Positions 54,079 through 63,090 of a stretch of DNA of 64,000 nt are shown one piece after another. Origin of the DNA: Rhodoferax sp. U2-2l (GTDB lineage Bacteria; Pseudomonadota; Gammaproteobacteria; Burkholderiales; Burkholderiaceae_C); NCBI RefSeq assembly GCF_020594515.1, contig NZ_JAJCTH010000008.1:110861-174860 (forward strand). Reading direction: 5' to 3'. Below the pieces are notes generated by a model. The model worked only from the letters and a program-made list of their open reading frames with translations, ran no database searches and was not told the DNA's origin. Position 1 is the stretch's first letter. The number at the start of each line of letters is the position of its first letter. A program made the translations under genes and the position numbers.

Positions 54079-55605
54079 CTTCAGCGCCCGGCGGTACTGC
54101 ATGGCTTCGGCCACATGCGTCACCTGGGTGGTACGCGCAGCGGCCAGGTCGGCAATGGTGCGCGCCACCTTCAACGCCCGGTGGGTGCTGCGTGCCGACC
54201 AGCCCAGCCGGGTGGCGGCCACGTTCAAAAACTTGGCGGCGGCATCATCCAACAGCACAAACTGGTCAATTTCCTGGCCCTGCAGCGCCTGGTTGGGCTT
54301 GCCCTGGCGGGTGATGGCGCGCTCCCGCGCCGCCACACAGCGCGCCCGAATGGTGGCGCTGGCCTCGCCGGGCGGGGCTTGCATCAGTTCGGTGCTAGCC
54401 ACGGCGGGAACCTCGACATGCAGGTCGATGCGGTCCACCAGCGGGCCGCTGAGCTTGCCCTGGTAACGCGCCACCTGGTCCGGCGTGCAGCGGCAGGCAT
54501 TTTGTGCCGAGCCCAGGTAGCCGCACGGGCACGGGTTCATGGCGCCAATCAGCTGAAAGCGCGCCGGAAACTCGCTGCGTCGCGCCGCCCGTGAGATGGT
54601 GATGGTGCCGGTCTCCAGCGGCTCACGCAGCGCCTCCAAAGCGGCGCGTGGAAACTCGGGGAACTCGTCCAGAAACAGCACACCATGGTGCGCCAGCGAG
54701 ATTTCGCCAGGGCGTGGCGGCGAACCACCGCCCACCAAGGCCACCGCGCTGGCGGTGTGATGTGGCTGGCAGGTGGGGCGGCGTGCCCACGATGCCAGCG
54801 AAAAACGCCCGCCCAGGCTGGCCACGGCAGCGCTTTGCAAGGCCTCGTTCGTGGTCATGGGCGGCAGCAGGCCGACAAAACGCTGCGCCAGCATCGACTT
54901 GCCCGAGCCGGGGGGCCCCACCAACAAGAGACTGTGGCCACCGGCCGCCGCAATCTCCAGCGCCCGCTTGGCGCCCAGCTGGCCTTTCACATCGGCCAGG
55001 TCAGGATAGTCTGCCGCCTGGACAAAAGGCGCCGCGTCGATGCGCGCCCAGCCTTCACCCGGACCCGCCGCGATGGTGTCTGACGCAACAGGTAAAAAAT
55101 GCTGCACCACATCCAGCAGATGCCGGGCCCGGTACACCTGCGCGCCGGGCACCAGCGCCGCTTCTTCGGCGCTGCCAGGCGGCAGCACCAGTTGCGTGAC
55201 GACACCGCTGCCATGCAGCGCCAAACTCATGGCCAGCGCACCGCGCACCGGGCGCAATTCGCCCGACAGCGACAACTCACCCGCAAACTCCCAGCCCGCC
55301 AACGCTGCAGCCTCAATCTGCCCGCTGGCGGCCAGAATGCCCAGCGCCATCGGCAAGTCAAAACGTCCGGAATCTTTTGGCAAATCTGCCGGTGCCAGGT
55401 TGACGACGATTTTTTTGTTGTTGGGAAACTCCAGGCCCGAGTTCTGGATGGCCGAACGCACCCGCTCGCGCGCCTCTTTCACCTCCACATCGGCCAACCC
55501 CACCAGCGTGAAGCTGGGCAGGCCGTTGGCCAGGTGAACCTCGACGGTGACAGCCGCCGCTTCCAGGCCCAGCAGGGCTCGACTTTGCACTAAAGACAGA
55601 CTCAT
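54070..55605 (-). CDS. comM: YifB/ComM-family Mg-chelatase-like ATPase
   Basis: A 511-residue AAA+ protein. MSLSLVQSRALLGLEAAAVTVE and the Lon-protease-like N-terminal fold lead to the ATPase domain with Walker A LVGPPGSGKSMLAQRF (about residue 226) and GVLFLDEFPEFPR Walker B, and a C-terminal CxC region (NPCPCGYLGSAQNACRCT) binding zinc. ComM promotes branch migration in natural transformation in Vibrio and Haemophilus. It converges on ynjF with a nine-base overlap. Whether this host is competent is not known from the window. Confidence 0.92.
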   Translation of the reverse strand: MSLSLVQSRALLGLEAAAVTVEVHLANGLPSFTLVGLADVEVKEARERVRSAIQNSGLEFPNNKKIVVNLAPADLPKDSGRFDLPMALGILAASGQIEAAALAGWEFAGELSLSGELRPVRGALAMSLALHGSGVVTQLVLPPGSAEEAALVPGAQVYRARHLLDVVQHFLPVASDTIAAGPGEGWARIDAAPFVQAADYPDLADVKGQLGAKRALEIAAAGGHSLLLVGPPGSGKSMLAQRFVGLLPPMTTNEALQSAAVASLGGRFSLASWARRPTCQPHHTASAVALVGGGSPPRPGEISLAHHGVLFLDEFPEFPRAALEALREPLETGTITISRAARRSEFPARFQLIGAMNPCPCGYLGSAQNACRCTPDQVARYQGKLSGPLVDRIDLHVEVPAVASTELMQAPPGEASATIRARCVAARERAITRQGKPNQALQGQEIDQFVLLDDAAAKFLNVAATRLGWSARSTHRALKVARTIADLAAARTTQVTHVAEAMQYRRALKSV

Positions 55606-55617
55606 GAGACTCCCTAG

Positions 55618-56196
<579 letters not shown>

Positions 56197-56226
56197 CTCA
56201 CCGCCACTTCACACGAGATCACACTT

Positions 56227-57807
56227 ATGAAAAAAATACTTGCATCCCTCGCGTTGGGAATCAGCCTACTGATGGGCGGCGGGGCCGTGTCGGCGCAGAC
56301 ACCGGCCGCCTCCGACGCCGCGCCAGCGGTCACCGCACCGGCCGAGGCGGCAGCGCCAGCCGCTGAAGCCACCGCACCCGCAGTCGTCGCGCCTGAGGCA
56401 CCGGCTGCGGCCATGGCCCCCGCCGCACCTGCGGCAGCCGAGCCCGCCGCCGCTGAAGCGGCCCCAGCCCCGGTTCCCAACAAGGGCGACACCGCCTGGA
56501 TGATGGTCTCCACCCTGCTGGTGATTTTGATGACCGTGCCCGGACTGGCGCTGTTCTACGGCGGCCTGGTCCGCTCCAAAAACATGCTGTCGGTGCTGAT
56601 GCAGGTGATGGTCACCTTCTCGATGATCGTGGTGCTGTGGTTCATCTACGGCTACAGCCTGGCGTTCACCGAAGGCAACGCGTTCATTGGCGGCTTTGAC
56701 CGGCTGTTCATGGCCGGTGTCTGGGACAACGTCGCAGGCACCTTTGCCAACGGCGCCACCTTCAGCAAGGGCGTGGTCATTCCTGAAATTGTGTTTGCCG
56801 CCTTCCAGGCCACCTTTGCCGGTATCACCGGTGCGCTGATAGTGGGTGCCTTTGCCGAACGGATGAAGTTCTCCGCCGTGCTGGCGTTCATGGTGCTGTG
56901 GTTCACCTTCTCCTATGCCCCGATTGCCCACATGGTGTGGTTCTGGATGGGCCCGGACGCCTACAGCAGCGCCGAAGTGGCGGCTGACATGACCAGCAAG
57001 GCCGGCATGATCTGGCAATGGGGTGCGCTGGACTTCGCTGGCGGCACCGTGGTGCACATCAACGCCGCTGTGGCGGGTCTGATTGGTGCCTACATGGTGG
57101 GCAAACGGGTGGGCTATGGCAAGGAATCGATGGCGCCTCACAGCCTGACGTTGACGATGGTCGGTGCGTCCCTGCTCTGGGTGGGCTGGTTTGGCTTCAA
57201 CGCCGGTTCCGCCCTGGAAGCCAACGGCTTTGCAGCGCTGGCCTTCATCAACACCTTTGGTGCCACCGCAGCGGCCATCCTGGCCTGGTGCATCGGTGAA
57301 TCGCTGATGAAGGGCAAGGCCTCCATGCTGGGTGCCGCTTCCGGCTGCGTGGCGGGTCTGGTGGCCATCACACCGGCTGCCGGTAACGTGGGCATCGGCG
57401 GTGCGCTGGTGATCGGTTTCCTGTCGGGATTTGCGGGTCTGTGGGGCGTGAATGGTCTGAAGCGCCTGCTCGGTGCAGACGACTCGCTGGACGTGTTCGG
57501 TGTGCACGGTGTCTGCGGCATCCTGGGTGCGATCCTGACCGGCGTGTTCAACAGCCCGGCCCTGGGCGGCCCCGGCTACGTGGCGGACTGGGTCACAGCC
57601 ACCATGGTGACATCGGCCGACTACTCCATCGCAGCCCAAGTCTGGGTGCAAACCAAGGCGGTGCTGACCACGGTGATCTGGTCTGGCGTGGTGTCCTTCG
57701 TGGCTTACAAGATTGTGGACATGACGATTGGCCTGCGGGTGTCGGAAGAGTCCGAACGCGAAGGTCTGGACATCACCTCCCACGGCGAAACTGCCTACGG
57801 CAGGTAA
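56227..57807 (+). CDS. amtB: Ammonium transporter with Ala/Pro-rich N-terminal extension
   Basis: A 526-residue AmtB/Rh transporter. Signal peptide (MKKILASLALGISLLMGGG..., cleavage near 24), then a 60-residue Ala/Pro/Glu-rich segment (about 25-85), then eleven membrane segments starting TAWMMVSTLLVILMTVPGLALFYGG (split as TAWMMVSTLLVILMT). HINAAVAGLIG and FGVHGVCGILGAI carry the paired pore histidines. It imports NH4+/NH3 and is regulated by GlnK. It starts 30 bases after glnK. The extension is unusual but common for signal-peptide-bearing Amt of this lineage. Confidence 0.95.
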   Translation: MKKILASLALGISLLMGGGAVSAQTPAASDAAPAVTAPAEAAAPAAEATAPAVVAPEAPAAAMAPAAPAAAEPAAAEAAPAPVPNKGDTAWMMVSTLLVILMTVPGLALFYGGLVRSKNMLSVLMQVMVTFSMIVVLWFIYGYSLAFTEGNAFIGGFDRLFMAGVWDNVAGTFANGATFSKGVVIPEIVFAAFQATFAGITGALIVGAFAERMKFSAVLAFMVLWFTFSYAPIAHMVWFWMGPDAYSSAEVAADMTSKAGMIWQWGALDFAGGTVVHINAAVAGLIGAYMVGKRVGYGKESMAPHSLTLTMVGASLLWVGWFGFNAGSALEANGFAALAFINTFGATAAAILAWCIGESLMKGKASMLGAASGCVAGLVAITPAAGNVGIGGALVIGFLSGFAGLWGVNGLKRLLGADDSLDVFGVHGVCGILGAILTGVFNSPALGGPGYVADWVTATMVTSADYSIAAQVWVQTKAVLTTVIWSGVVSFVAYKIVDMTIGLRVSEESEREGLDITSHGETAYGR

Positions 57808-57865
57808 TCAGGGAGGTGACGGCAGGCCACGCGCCTGCCGTCTGGTTGAGTTGTTCTTGAGAGTT

Positions 57866-57903
57866 GACCCACCAGGGCCTTGCGGTCTTGGTGGGTTTTT
57901 TTT
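57866..57903 (+). terminator. Rho-independent terminator of glnK-amtB
   Basis: CCCACCA (57868-57874) pairs with TGGTGGG (57889-57895), followed by a run of eight T. Clear intrinsic terminator. Confidence 0.85.
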
Positions 57904-58020
57904 ACGTCTGTGCCCTGCCTACACACCCTGACAGAAAACACCCTAAGCACACGTACTTATTCACAAGCCGCAGGCACCACGCTACGCTCCCCGGCCATGC
58001 CAAGCTTGGAAGGACAACCG

Positions 58021-58518
58021 GTGACAACAAAGAAAACAACCCACGCCTGCGGGCTGGCCGATCTGCGGTTTGCGTCGTGGATGGAGCTGGCCCATCTGGC
58101 CGCCAACCTGCGCTGGCAAGACCTGGGCACCCGGGTGGTGGTGCGCCTTTTGGACCTGCAGGGTAACCGCGCCTGGTGGGGCGTCACACTGAACAATCGC
58201 TTGCTGCGCGCGAGCAATGGTGCCATCACCATTTTTGACTCGCTGCTGGCGGCCGACCGATTTTTGCGTCTGCTCAAGGTGGACCGCTTCATGATTGGTG
58301 AACACTGTGAACACGCCCTCTTTATGGCCAGTCAGGCTCAAGAGGTCTACACGCTGGGCCAAGGATGTCCTGCCTGTGACCGCACCCAGTGTGGCGCCGC
58401 CATCAACCAGGATGTTTTTCAATGCCTGCACCTCACCCAGCAACGCCTGGCCATGAAGCCCGACACCCACAGCACGGCCGGTCAGTTGCAACACACACCC
58501 GCCCCGGTGTTGACATAG
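58021..58518 (+). CDS. Uncharacterised cysteine-containing protein
   Basis: A 165-residue protein with no family I recognise. GTG 58021 is taken as the start because TTGGAAGGACAACCG precedes it; ATG 57997 is an alternative. It is rich in basic and aromatic residues, has no signal peptide, and has cysteines HAC (9-10), then EHCEHALF and CPACDRTQC near residue 118, which could bind a metal or form a disulphide. It lies between the amtB terminator and a lactonase gene with no obvious partner. Confidence 0.6.
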   Translation: MTTKKTTHACGLADLRFASWMELAHLAANLRWQDLGTRVVVRLLDLQGNRAWWGVTLNNRLLRASNGAITIFDSLLAADRFLRLLKVDRFMIGEHCEHALFMASQAQEVYTLGQGCPACDRTQCGAAINQDVFQCLHLTQQRLAMKPDTHSTAGQLQHTPAPVLT

Positions 58519-58623
58519 GAGGCTGTCCTTGCGCGGCGCGGGGTGAGTTGCTGGGCGCTGACGGCCGCCTGGTCACGTGGCAAGGCACAATGCGCAGCTG
58601 TTTTGACGCCAACCTGCACGCCC

Positions 58624-59574
58624 ATGACACGCACCCTCAGCACCCTGGATACCCCCTGGCAAGTCGTCACCCCGCACCGCTGCCAGCTGGGTGAATCACC
58701 GTTCTGGCACCCGCAGGAGCAGATGCTGTACTGGGTGGACATCCCTGGCCAACAGGTGCTGCGTGCCAACATCTACATGGGCACGGTCGACACCTGGGAT
58801 GTGCCCGCGGAGCCCGGCTGTATTGCCCCGGCCCGCAGCGGTGGCCTGGTGCTGGCGCTGCGCGACGGCATTTTTCGCGCCGCCGACTGGGGCGCGCCGC
58901 TGCAGCAGATCGCCCGGCTCGACATCAACCCCGCCACCACCCGCGCCAACGACGGCAAGTGCGATACCCAAGGCCGCTTCTGGGTCGGCACCATGGATGA
59001 AACCCGCCAGCTGAAAAATGCCGGGCTTTACTGCGTGGATGCCCACGCCCCCGGCCAGCCGCGGGTGGACTGCAAGGTCGCCCCCACATCAGGCATGACC
59101 ACGGCCAACGCGTTGGCGTTCAGCCCGGACGACCGCACCCTGTATTGGGGTGACTCGGCCAGCCACACCGTCTGGGCCTGGGACTTTGACACGGCCACGG
59201 GTGAGATCCGTCACCAGCGACCCTTTATCAGCGTGCCGCCCAAACCCGCGGGCTGGCAGCCGCTGGACACCGGTTACGGCGGTCGCGCCGATGGTGCGGC
59301 GGTGGATGAACAGGGCAACTATTGGGTGGCCATGTACGAAGGCCAACGCGTCTGCCAGTTTGCACCCGACGGCACCCTGCTGCAAACACTGGCCACCCCG
59401 CTGCTGTGCCCGACCATGGTGTGCCTGGGCGGTGAAGACCTGAAAACCCTGTTTGTCACCAGCGCCGGCCTGCAGCGCAGCGCGACCGAGCAGGCGGCTT
59501 ACCCCCTGTCAGGCTGCGTGTTGTCTACGCGGGTCGAGGTGGCCGGGCTGCCGGTGAACCCCTTTCGGGACTGA
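58624..59574 (+). CDS. SMP-30/gluconolactonase-family protein
   Basis: A 316-residue beta-propeller hydrolase. LGESPFWHPQEQMLYWVDIPG, split as LGESPFWHPQE, carries the metal-binding glutamate, and TRANDGKCDTQGRFWVGTMD, split as TRANDGKCD and GRFWVGTMD, and ALAFSPDDRTLYWGDSA, the Asn/Asp ligands of the central metal. It should hydrolyse a sugar or aldonic lactone. ATG 58624 is selected. It lies upstream of glcE with a probable terminator between. Confidence 0.88.
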   Translation: MTRTLSTLDTPWQVVTPHRCQLGESPFWHPQEQMLYWVDIPGQQVLRANIYMGTVDTWDVPAEPGCIAPARSGGLVLALRDGIFRAADWGAPLQQIARLDINPATTRANDGKCDTQGRFWVGTMDETRQLKNAGLYCVDAHAPGQPRVDCKVAPTSGMTTANALAFSPDDRTLYWGDSASHTVWAWDFDTATGEIRHQRPFISVPPKPAGWQPLDTGYGGRADGAAVDEQGNYWVAMYEGQRVCQFAPDGTLLQTLATPLLCPTMVCLGGEDLKTLFVTSAGLQRSATEQAAYPLSGCVLSTRVEVAGLPVNPFRD

Positions 59575-59575
59575 C

Positions 59576-59612
59576 GTCCGGGAGCGCAGCCGAGCCTCAC
59601 CGGGACTTTTTT
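59576..59612 (+). terminator. Probable intrinsic terminator after the lactonase gene
   Basis: GTCCGGG and CCGGGAC arms flank a GC-rich loop and are followed by TTTTTT. The stem has a mismatch, so this is probable only. Confidence 0.5.
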
Positions 59613-59696
59613 GAACAACAGGTGATCGAAAAATTCAATCCGGCGTGATGGCTCAGGCCGTAACATGGCGGCCCGCCTACTGACCACGCAGCCACC

Positions 59697-60824
59697 ATGA
59701 CCGACACCCTGCAAGCCCTGATCGACCCCATTCGCGCCGCCGCTGCTTCCAAGACGCCGCTGCGCATCCGCGGCCAGGGCAGCAAGGACTTTTATGGTCA
59801 GCCCCCGAAGGGCGAGCTACTCGACACCACCGTGCACAGCGGCATCGTCAATTACGAGCCCACCGAACTCGTCATCACCGCCCGCGCCGGCACACCGCTG
59901 GCCGAGCTGGAAGCGGCGCTGGCCGAACACGGCCAATGCCTGGCGTTTGAGCCACCGCGTTTTGACGGGCGCGGCACCGTGGGCGGCATGGTGGCCGCCG
60001 GGTTGAGCGGCCCGGCGCGCGCCAGTGTGGGCGGCGTGCGCGACTATGTGATGGGCGTGCAGCTCATCAATGGCCGTGCCGAGCACCTCAGCTTTGGCGG
60101 CCAGGTCATGAAAAACGTGGCCGGGTATGACGTGACGCGCCTTCTGGTGGGCAGCCTGGGCGTGCTGGGTGTGCTGACCGAGGTGTCACTCAAAGTGCTG
60201 CCAGTGATGCCTCTTGAAGCCACGCTGGTGTTTGAGATTGACCAGGCGCACGCGCTGGACCAGCTCCACGCCTGGGGCGCGCAGCCGCTGCCGCTCAACG
60301 CCAGTTGCTGGGCGCAGGAGGACGCCGCCCCGGGCGAGGTCGGCAAACTTTATGTGCGCCTGCGCGGTGCCGCGGCTGCGGTGAACGCGGCCATCCCCAG
60401 GATGCTGCAAGACCTGCCTGGCGAGGTCATGGAGAATGCCCAGGCCGGGCCCGACTGGGCCGCCTGCCGCGACCAGACCCTGCCGTTTTTTACCGCAGCC
60501 GACCACCCCGGCGAGGCCCTGTGGCGCCTGAGCGTGCCGCAAACCGCCCCGGCGCTGAACCTGCCGTGGCCGCAACTGGTGGAGTGGCACGGCGGCCTGC
60601 GCTGGGTCTGGGCACCCGCGTCAGCCTTGCCCAAACTGCGCGATCTGACCCAGGCGGTGGACGGTTTCACCACGCTGTTCAGACTCGCCAGCCCCGGCGA
60701 CGCGGGGGCGACCAACCGCTTTGAACCTTTGGAATCGCCGCACAAGCAGATTCACGCCCGCCTGAAAGCCGAGTTTGACCCGGCGCACCTCTTCAACCCC
60801 GGGCGTCTGGTGCCGTCGCTCTGA
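59697..60824 (+). CDS. glcE: Glycolate oxidase FAD-binding subunit
   Basis: A 375-residue FAD-linked protein of the GlcE type. Features are LRIRGQGSKDFYG, ELVITARAGTPLAELEAAL and the FAD-domain segment FDGRGTVGGMVAAGLSGP. It is a subunit of glycolate oxidase (GlcDEF), which oxidises glycolate to glyoxylate and passes electrons to the membrane. It is followed by glcF 12 bases on. The glcD subunit is not in the window. Confidence 0.93.
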   Translation: MTDTLQALIDPIRAAAASKTPLRIRGQGSKDFYGQPPKGELLDTTVHSGIVNYEPTELVITARAGTPLAELEAALAEHGQCLAFEPPRFDGRGTVGGMVAAGLSGPARASVGGVRDYVMGVQLINGRAEHLSFGGQVMKNVAGYDVTRLLVGSLGVLGVLTEVSLKVLPVMPLEATLVFEIDQAHALDQLHAWGAQPLPLNASCWAQEDAAPGEVGKLYVRLRGAAAAVNAAIPRMLQDLPGEVMENAQAGPDWAACRDQTLPFFTAADHPGEALWRLSVPQTAPALNLPWPQLVEWHGGLRWVWAPASALPKLRDLTQAVDGFTTLFRLASPGDAGATNRFEPLESPHKQIHARLKAEFDPAHLFNPGRLVPSL

Positions 60825-60836
60825 GCCGCTGTTGCC

Positions 60837-62093
60837 ATGCAAACCCAACTCGCCCCCCAATACCAAGGCACCTCTGACGGCATCGCCGCCGAGGCGATTT
60901 TGCGCAACTGCGTGCACTGCGGTTTTTGCACCGCCACCTGCCCCACCTACCAGCTGCTGGGCGACGAGCTCGACGGCCCGCGTGGCCGCATTTACCTGAT
61001 GAAACAGGTGCTCGAAGGCGTCACGCCCACCCGCAAAACACAAGCGCACCTGGACCGCTGCCTGACCTGCCGCAACTGCGAAACCACCTGCCCCAGCGGC
61101 GTGCAATACGGCCACCTGCTCGACATTGGCCGCAAGCTGGTGGACGAACAAGTGCCGCGCCCGGCTGGCGAAAAGGCGCTGCGCTGGGCCTTGAAAGAAG
61201 GCTTGCCCTCGCCCCTGTTTTCGCCCGCCATGGCACTGGGCCAATTGGCGCGGGGCCTGCTGCCGCCTGCACTGCAGAAAAAAGTACCCGCCAGACAAAC
61301 CGCGGGCACCTGGCCCACTCGCCAGCATGTCAGACGCGTGCTGATGCTGGCCGGTTGCGTGCAGCCCGCCATGAGCCCGAACATCAACAGCGCCACCGCG
61401 CGCGTGCTCGACGCCGCAGGCATCCAGACGGTGATCGCGCCCAAGGCCGGCTGCTGCGGCGCGGTCAAGTTCCACCTGAACGACCATGACGGTGGCAAAG
61501 CCGAGATGCGCACCAACATTGACGCCTGGTGGCCGTTCATCGACGGGACGGCGGGCCAGCCCGGTGTGGAAGGCATTGTGATGAACGCCTCCGGCTGCGG
61601 CGCCACTGTCAAAGACTACGGCCACATCCTGCGCGACGACCCGGTCTATGCGGCCAAGGCGGCACGCATCAGCGCCCTCACCCAGGACATCAGCGAGTGG
61701 TTGCCCGAGCTCAGCGAGAAGCTGCGCGACCGCGTCAAAGCGCGCGCCAGCCAAATCGCCTTTCACCCGCCCTGCTCCCTGCAGCACGGCATGAAACTGC
61801 GTGGCGGGGTAGAAAAATACATGGTGGAGCTGGGCTTCAACCTCAAGATCACCGGCTGCGAACCCCACCTGTGCTGCGGCTCGGCAGGCACCTACAGCGT
61901 GCTCCAGCCCGAGATCGCCACCCAGCTGCGCGACCGCAAACTTGGCCACCTCAACGCCACCTTCGAGAGCGGCAAGCCCGACCAAATCGCCTCGGCCAAC
62001 ATCGGCTGCATCAACCATTTACAAAGCGGCACCCAAACGCCGGTGCGGCACTGGATTGAGTTACTGGATGAGGCACTGCAGGCTGGGGTGTGA
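60837..62093 (+). CDS. glcF: Glycolate oxidase iron-sulfur subunit
   Basis: A 418-residue protein with two 4Fe-4S motifs, CVHCGFCTATCPTY (about residue 23) and CLTCRNCETTCPSG (about 74), and the C-terminal CCG domains (GCCGAVKFH, CCGSAGTY) that bind the second cofactor. It completes glycolate oxidase with GlcD and GlcE. ATG 60837 is used. It is co-transcribed with glcE. The two genes lie at the junction to the lower-GC end of the window. Confidence 0.94.
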   Translation: MQTQLAPQYQGTSDGIAAEAILRNCVHCGFCTATCPTYQLLGDELDGPRGRIYLMKQVLEGVTPTRKTQAHLDRCLTCRNCETTCPSGVQYGHLLDIGRKLVDEQVPRPAGEKALRWALKEGLPSPLFSPAMALGQLARGLLPPALQKKVPARQTAGTWPTRQHVRRVLMLAGCVQPAMSPNINSATARVLDAAGIQTVIAPKAGCCGAVKFHLNDHDGGKAEMRTNIDAWWPFIDGTAGQPGVEGIVMNASGCGATVKDYGHILRDDPVYAAKAARISALTQDISEWLPELSEKLRDRVKARASQIAFHPPCSLQHGMKLRGGVEKYMVELGFNLKITGCEPHLCCGSAGTYSVLQPEIATQLRDRKLGHLNATFESGKPDQIASANIGCINHLQSGTQTPVRHWIELLDEALQAGV

Positions 62094-62235
62094 GGGTTGT
62101 TTGGGCCGGGCATCGCTGACCTGGGCACGAGTGGTGGCTTCTGCAGCGGGAGCGGACCCGCAGTCAAATTTCCAGATTGGGGTGGTCGCCAGCGGCAATA
62201 ACCGTCAGAATTGCCACTGTCCCTCCAGCACACCC

Positions 62236-62673
62236 ATGTTCCCAAGTCCCATGTCACCTCTGCCAGTTGAGTTCGGAAATTCAGGGAACCTCGATACGAA
62301 TGGTACGGGTTGGATCATTGGGTTCAGCCACTGGAGCAAGCGAGAGCCATATGACCTGCGGCACATTCCAGGCGGCACGCTGTCTACAGGGCTCTGCGTC
62401 AAGTGGTTTTCCCATCTAGCAGGGGATCCGGATGGTCAAGACAAACCAGTGAGTACCGGAAGAACTATGTCTGTGCTGGTCTCAGATCTAAGCGATTTCA
62501 GGATTGACTTCAGCGCCGATTCGACCTTCCCGAAAAATGCCACGATCACATACAGGTTGCAGCGAATGGGAGACTATGTGATTTGGGGACCAGGTGTTTA
62601 TCACCGGGCATTTGGACTCAAGGCAGCTACGATCATGACCGTGCGATGGGAGCAGGAACACTGCGCCGATTGA
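62236..62673 (+). CDS. Small cupin-like protein
   Basis: A 145-residue protein from ATG 62236 (or 62251). GDYVIWGPGVYHRAFGLKAATIMTVRWEQE, split as GDYVIWGPGVYH, resembles the C-terminal strands of a small cupin-type group; WIIGFSHW and TMSVLVSDLSDFRIDF also fit. Several actinobacterial relatives are, from memory, annotated only by this fold or miscalled. It is lower in GC than glcF and is not part of that operon. Function unknown. Confidence 0.55.
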   Translation: MFPSPMSPLPVEFGNSGNLDTNGTGWIIGFSHWSKREPYDLRHIPGGTLSTGLCVKWFSHLAGDPDGQDKPVSTGRTMSVLVSDLSDFRIDFSADSTFPKNATITYRLQRMGDYVIWGPGVYHRAFGLKAATIMTVRWEQEHCAD

Positions 62674-63090
62674 CCCATCAGATTGCTGCCAGCCTCCTTT
62701 TGCTTAAGTGTGTGCCTTGAGCTTTGTGCTTGAGGATGCGTGAACAAACTATGTCGGACATTGGCCGATCAGCAAAGCAGTTGATGGAGAGATCGACTGC
62801 CGGTTCGCAGCGGGAGCGGTCATTCAGTGCTACCCCCCGTTTTGGGGATACCCGTGCAGAGAATTCGCTGTCAGAATCGTAGGGAGAGTGCTCGCTCACA
62901 CAACTGACCAGTAGCCGAGTTGACAAAAAATGTCGGTGTACTGGTATTTCTGGAACTGTTATGCCCCTTGACGTTGACCGAAAGTCGTCAAACACCCTTA
63001 TTCCAAGCGGTTCTCAGAAGCTTATCTACTCCGATGTTAGGGAGACACGGGCGTGTCTCCCTATATTGAGTTAGCCCTCACTGAAGACGC
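62674..63090. other. 417-base non-coding region with inverted repeats
   Basis: No gene is supported. A long minus-strand frame ending GDRPMSDIV-like is a common false peptide of a short intergenic repeat and is rejected. A sequence GCAGCGGGAGCGG recurs at 62144 and 62813. A perfect palindrome lies at 63038-63063 just before the next gene. Confidence 0.5.
63038..63063. repeat. Perfect 11-base-pair inverted repeat upstream of the zinc-ribbon gene
   Basis: TAGGGAGACAC-GGGC-GTGTCTCCCTA, a complete stem with a four-base loop, 28 bases before the start codon. There is no T-run. It may be a regulatory hairpin, an operator or a recombination site. Confidence 0.7.

Noticed and set aside
56266..57783. 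505-residue minus-strand frame opposite amtB
   Set aside because: Antisense of a clear ammonium transporter with no family features or ribosome site.
62678..62995. Minus-strand frame with NDRSRCEPAVDLS
   Set aside because: This peptide recurs as a false translation of an intergenic repeat; no start signal or domain.
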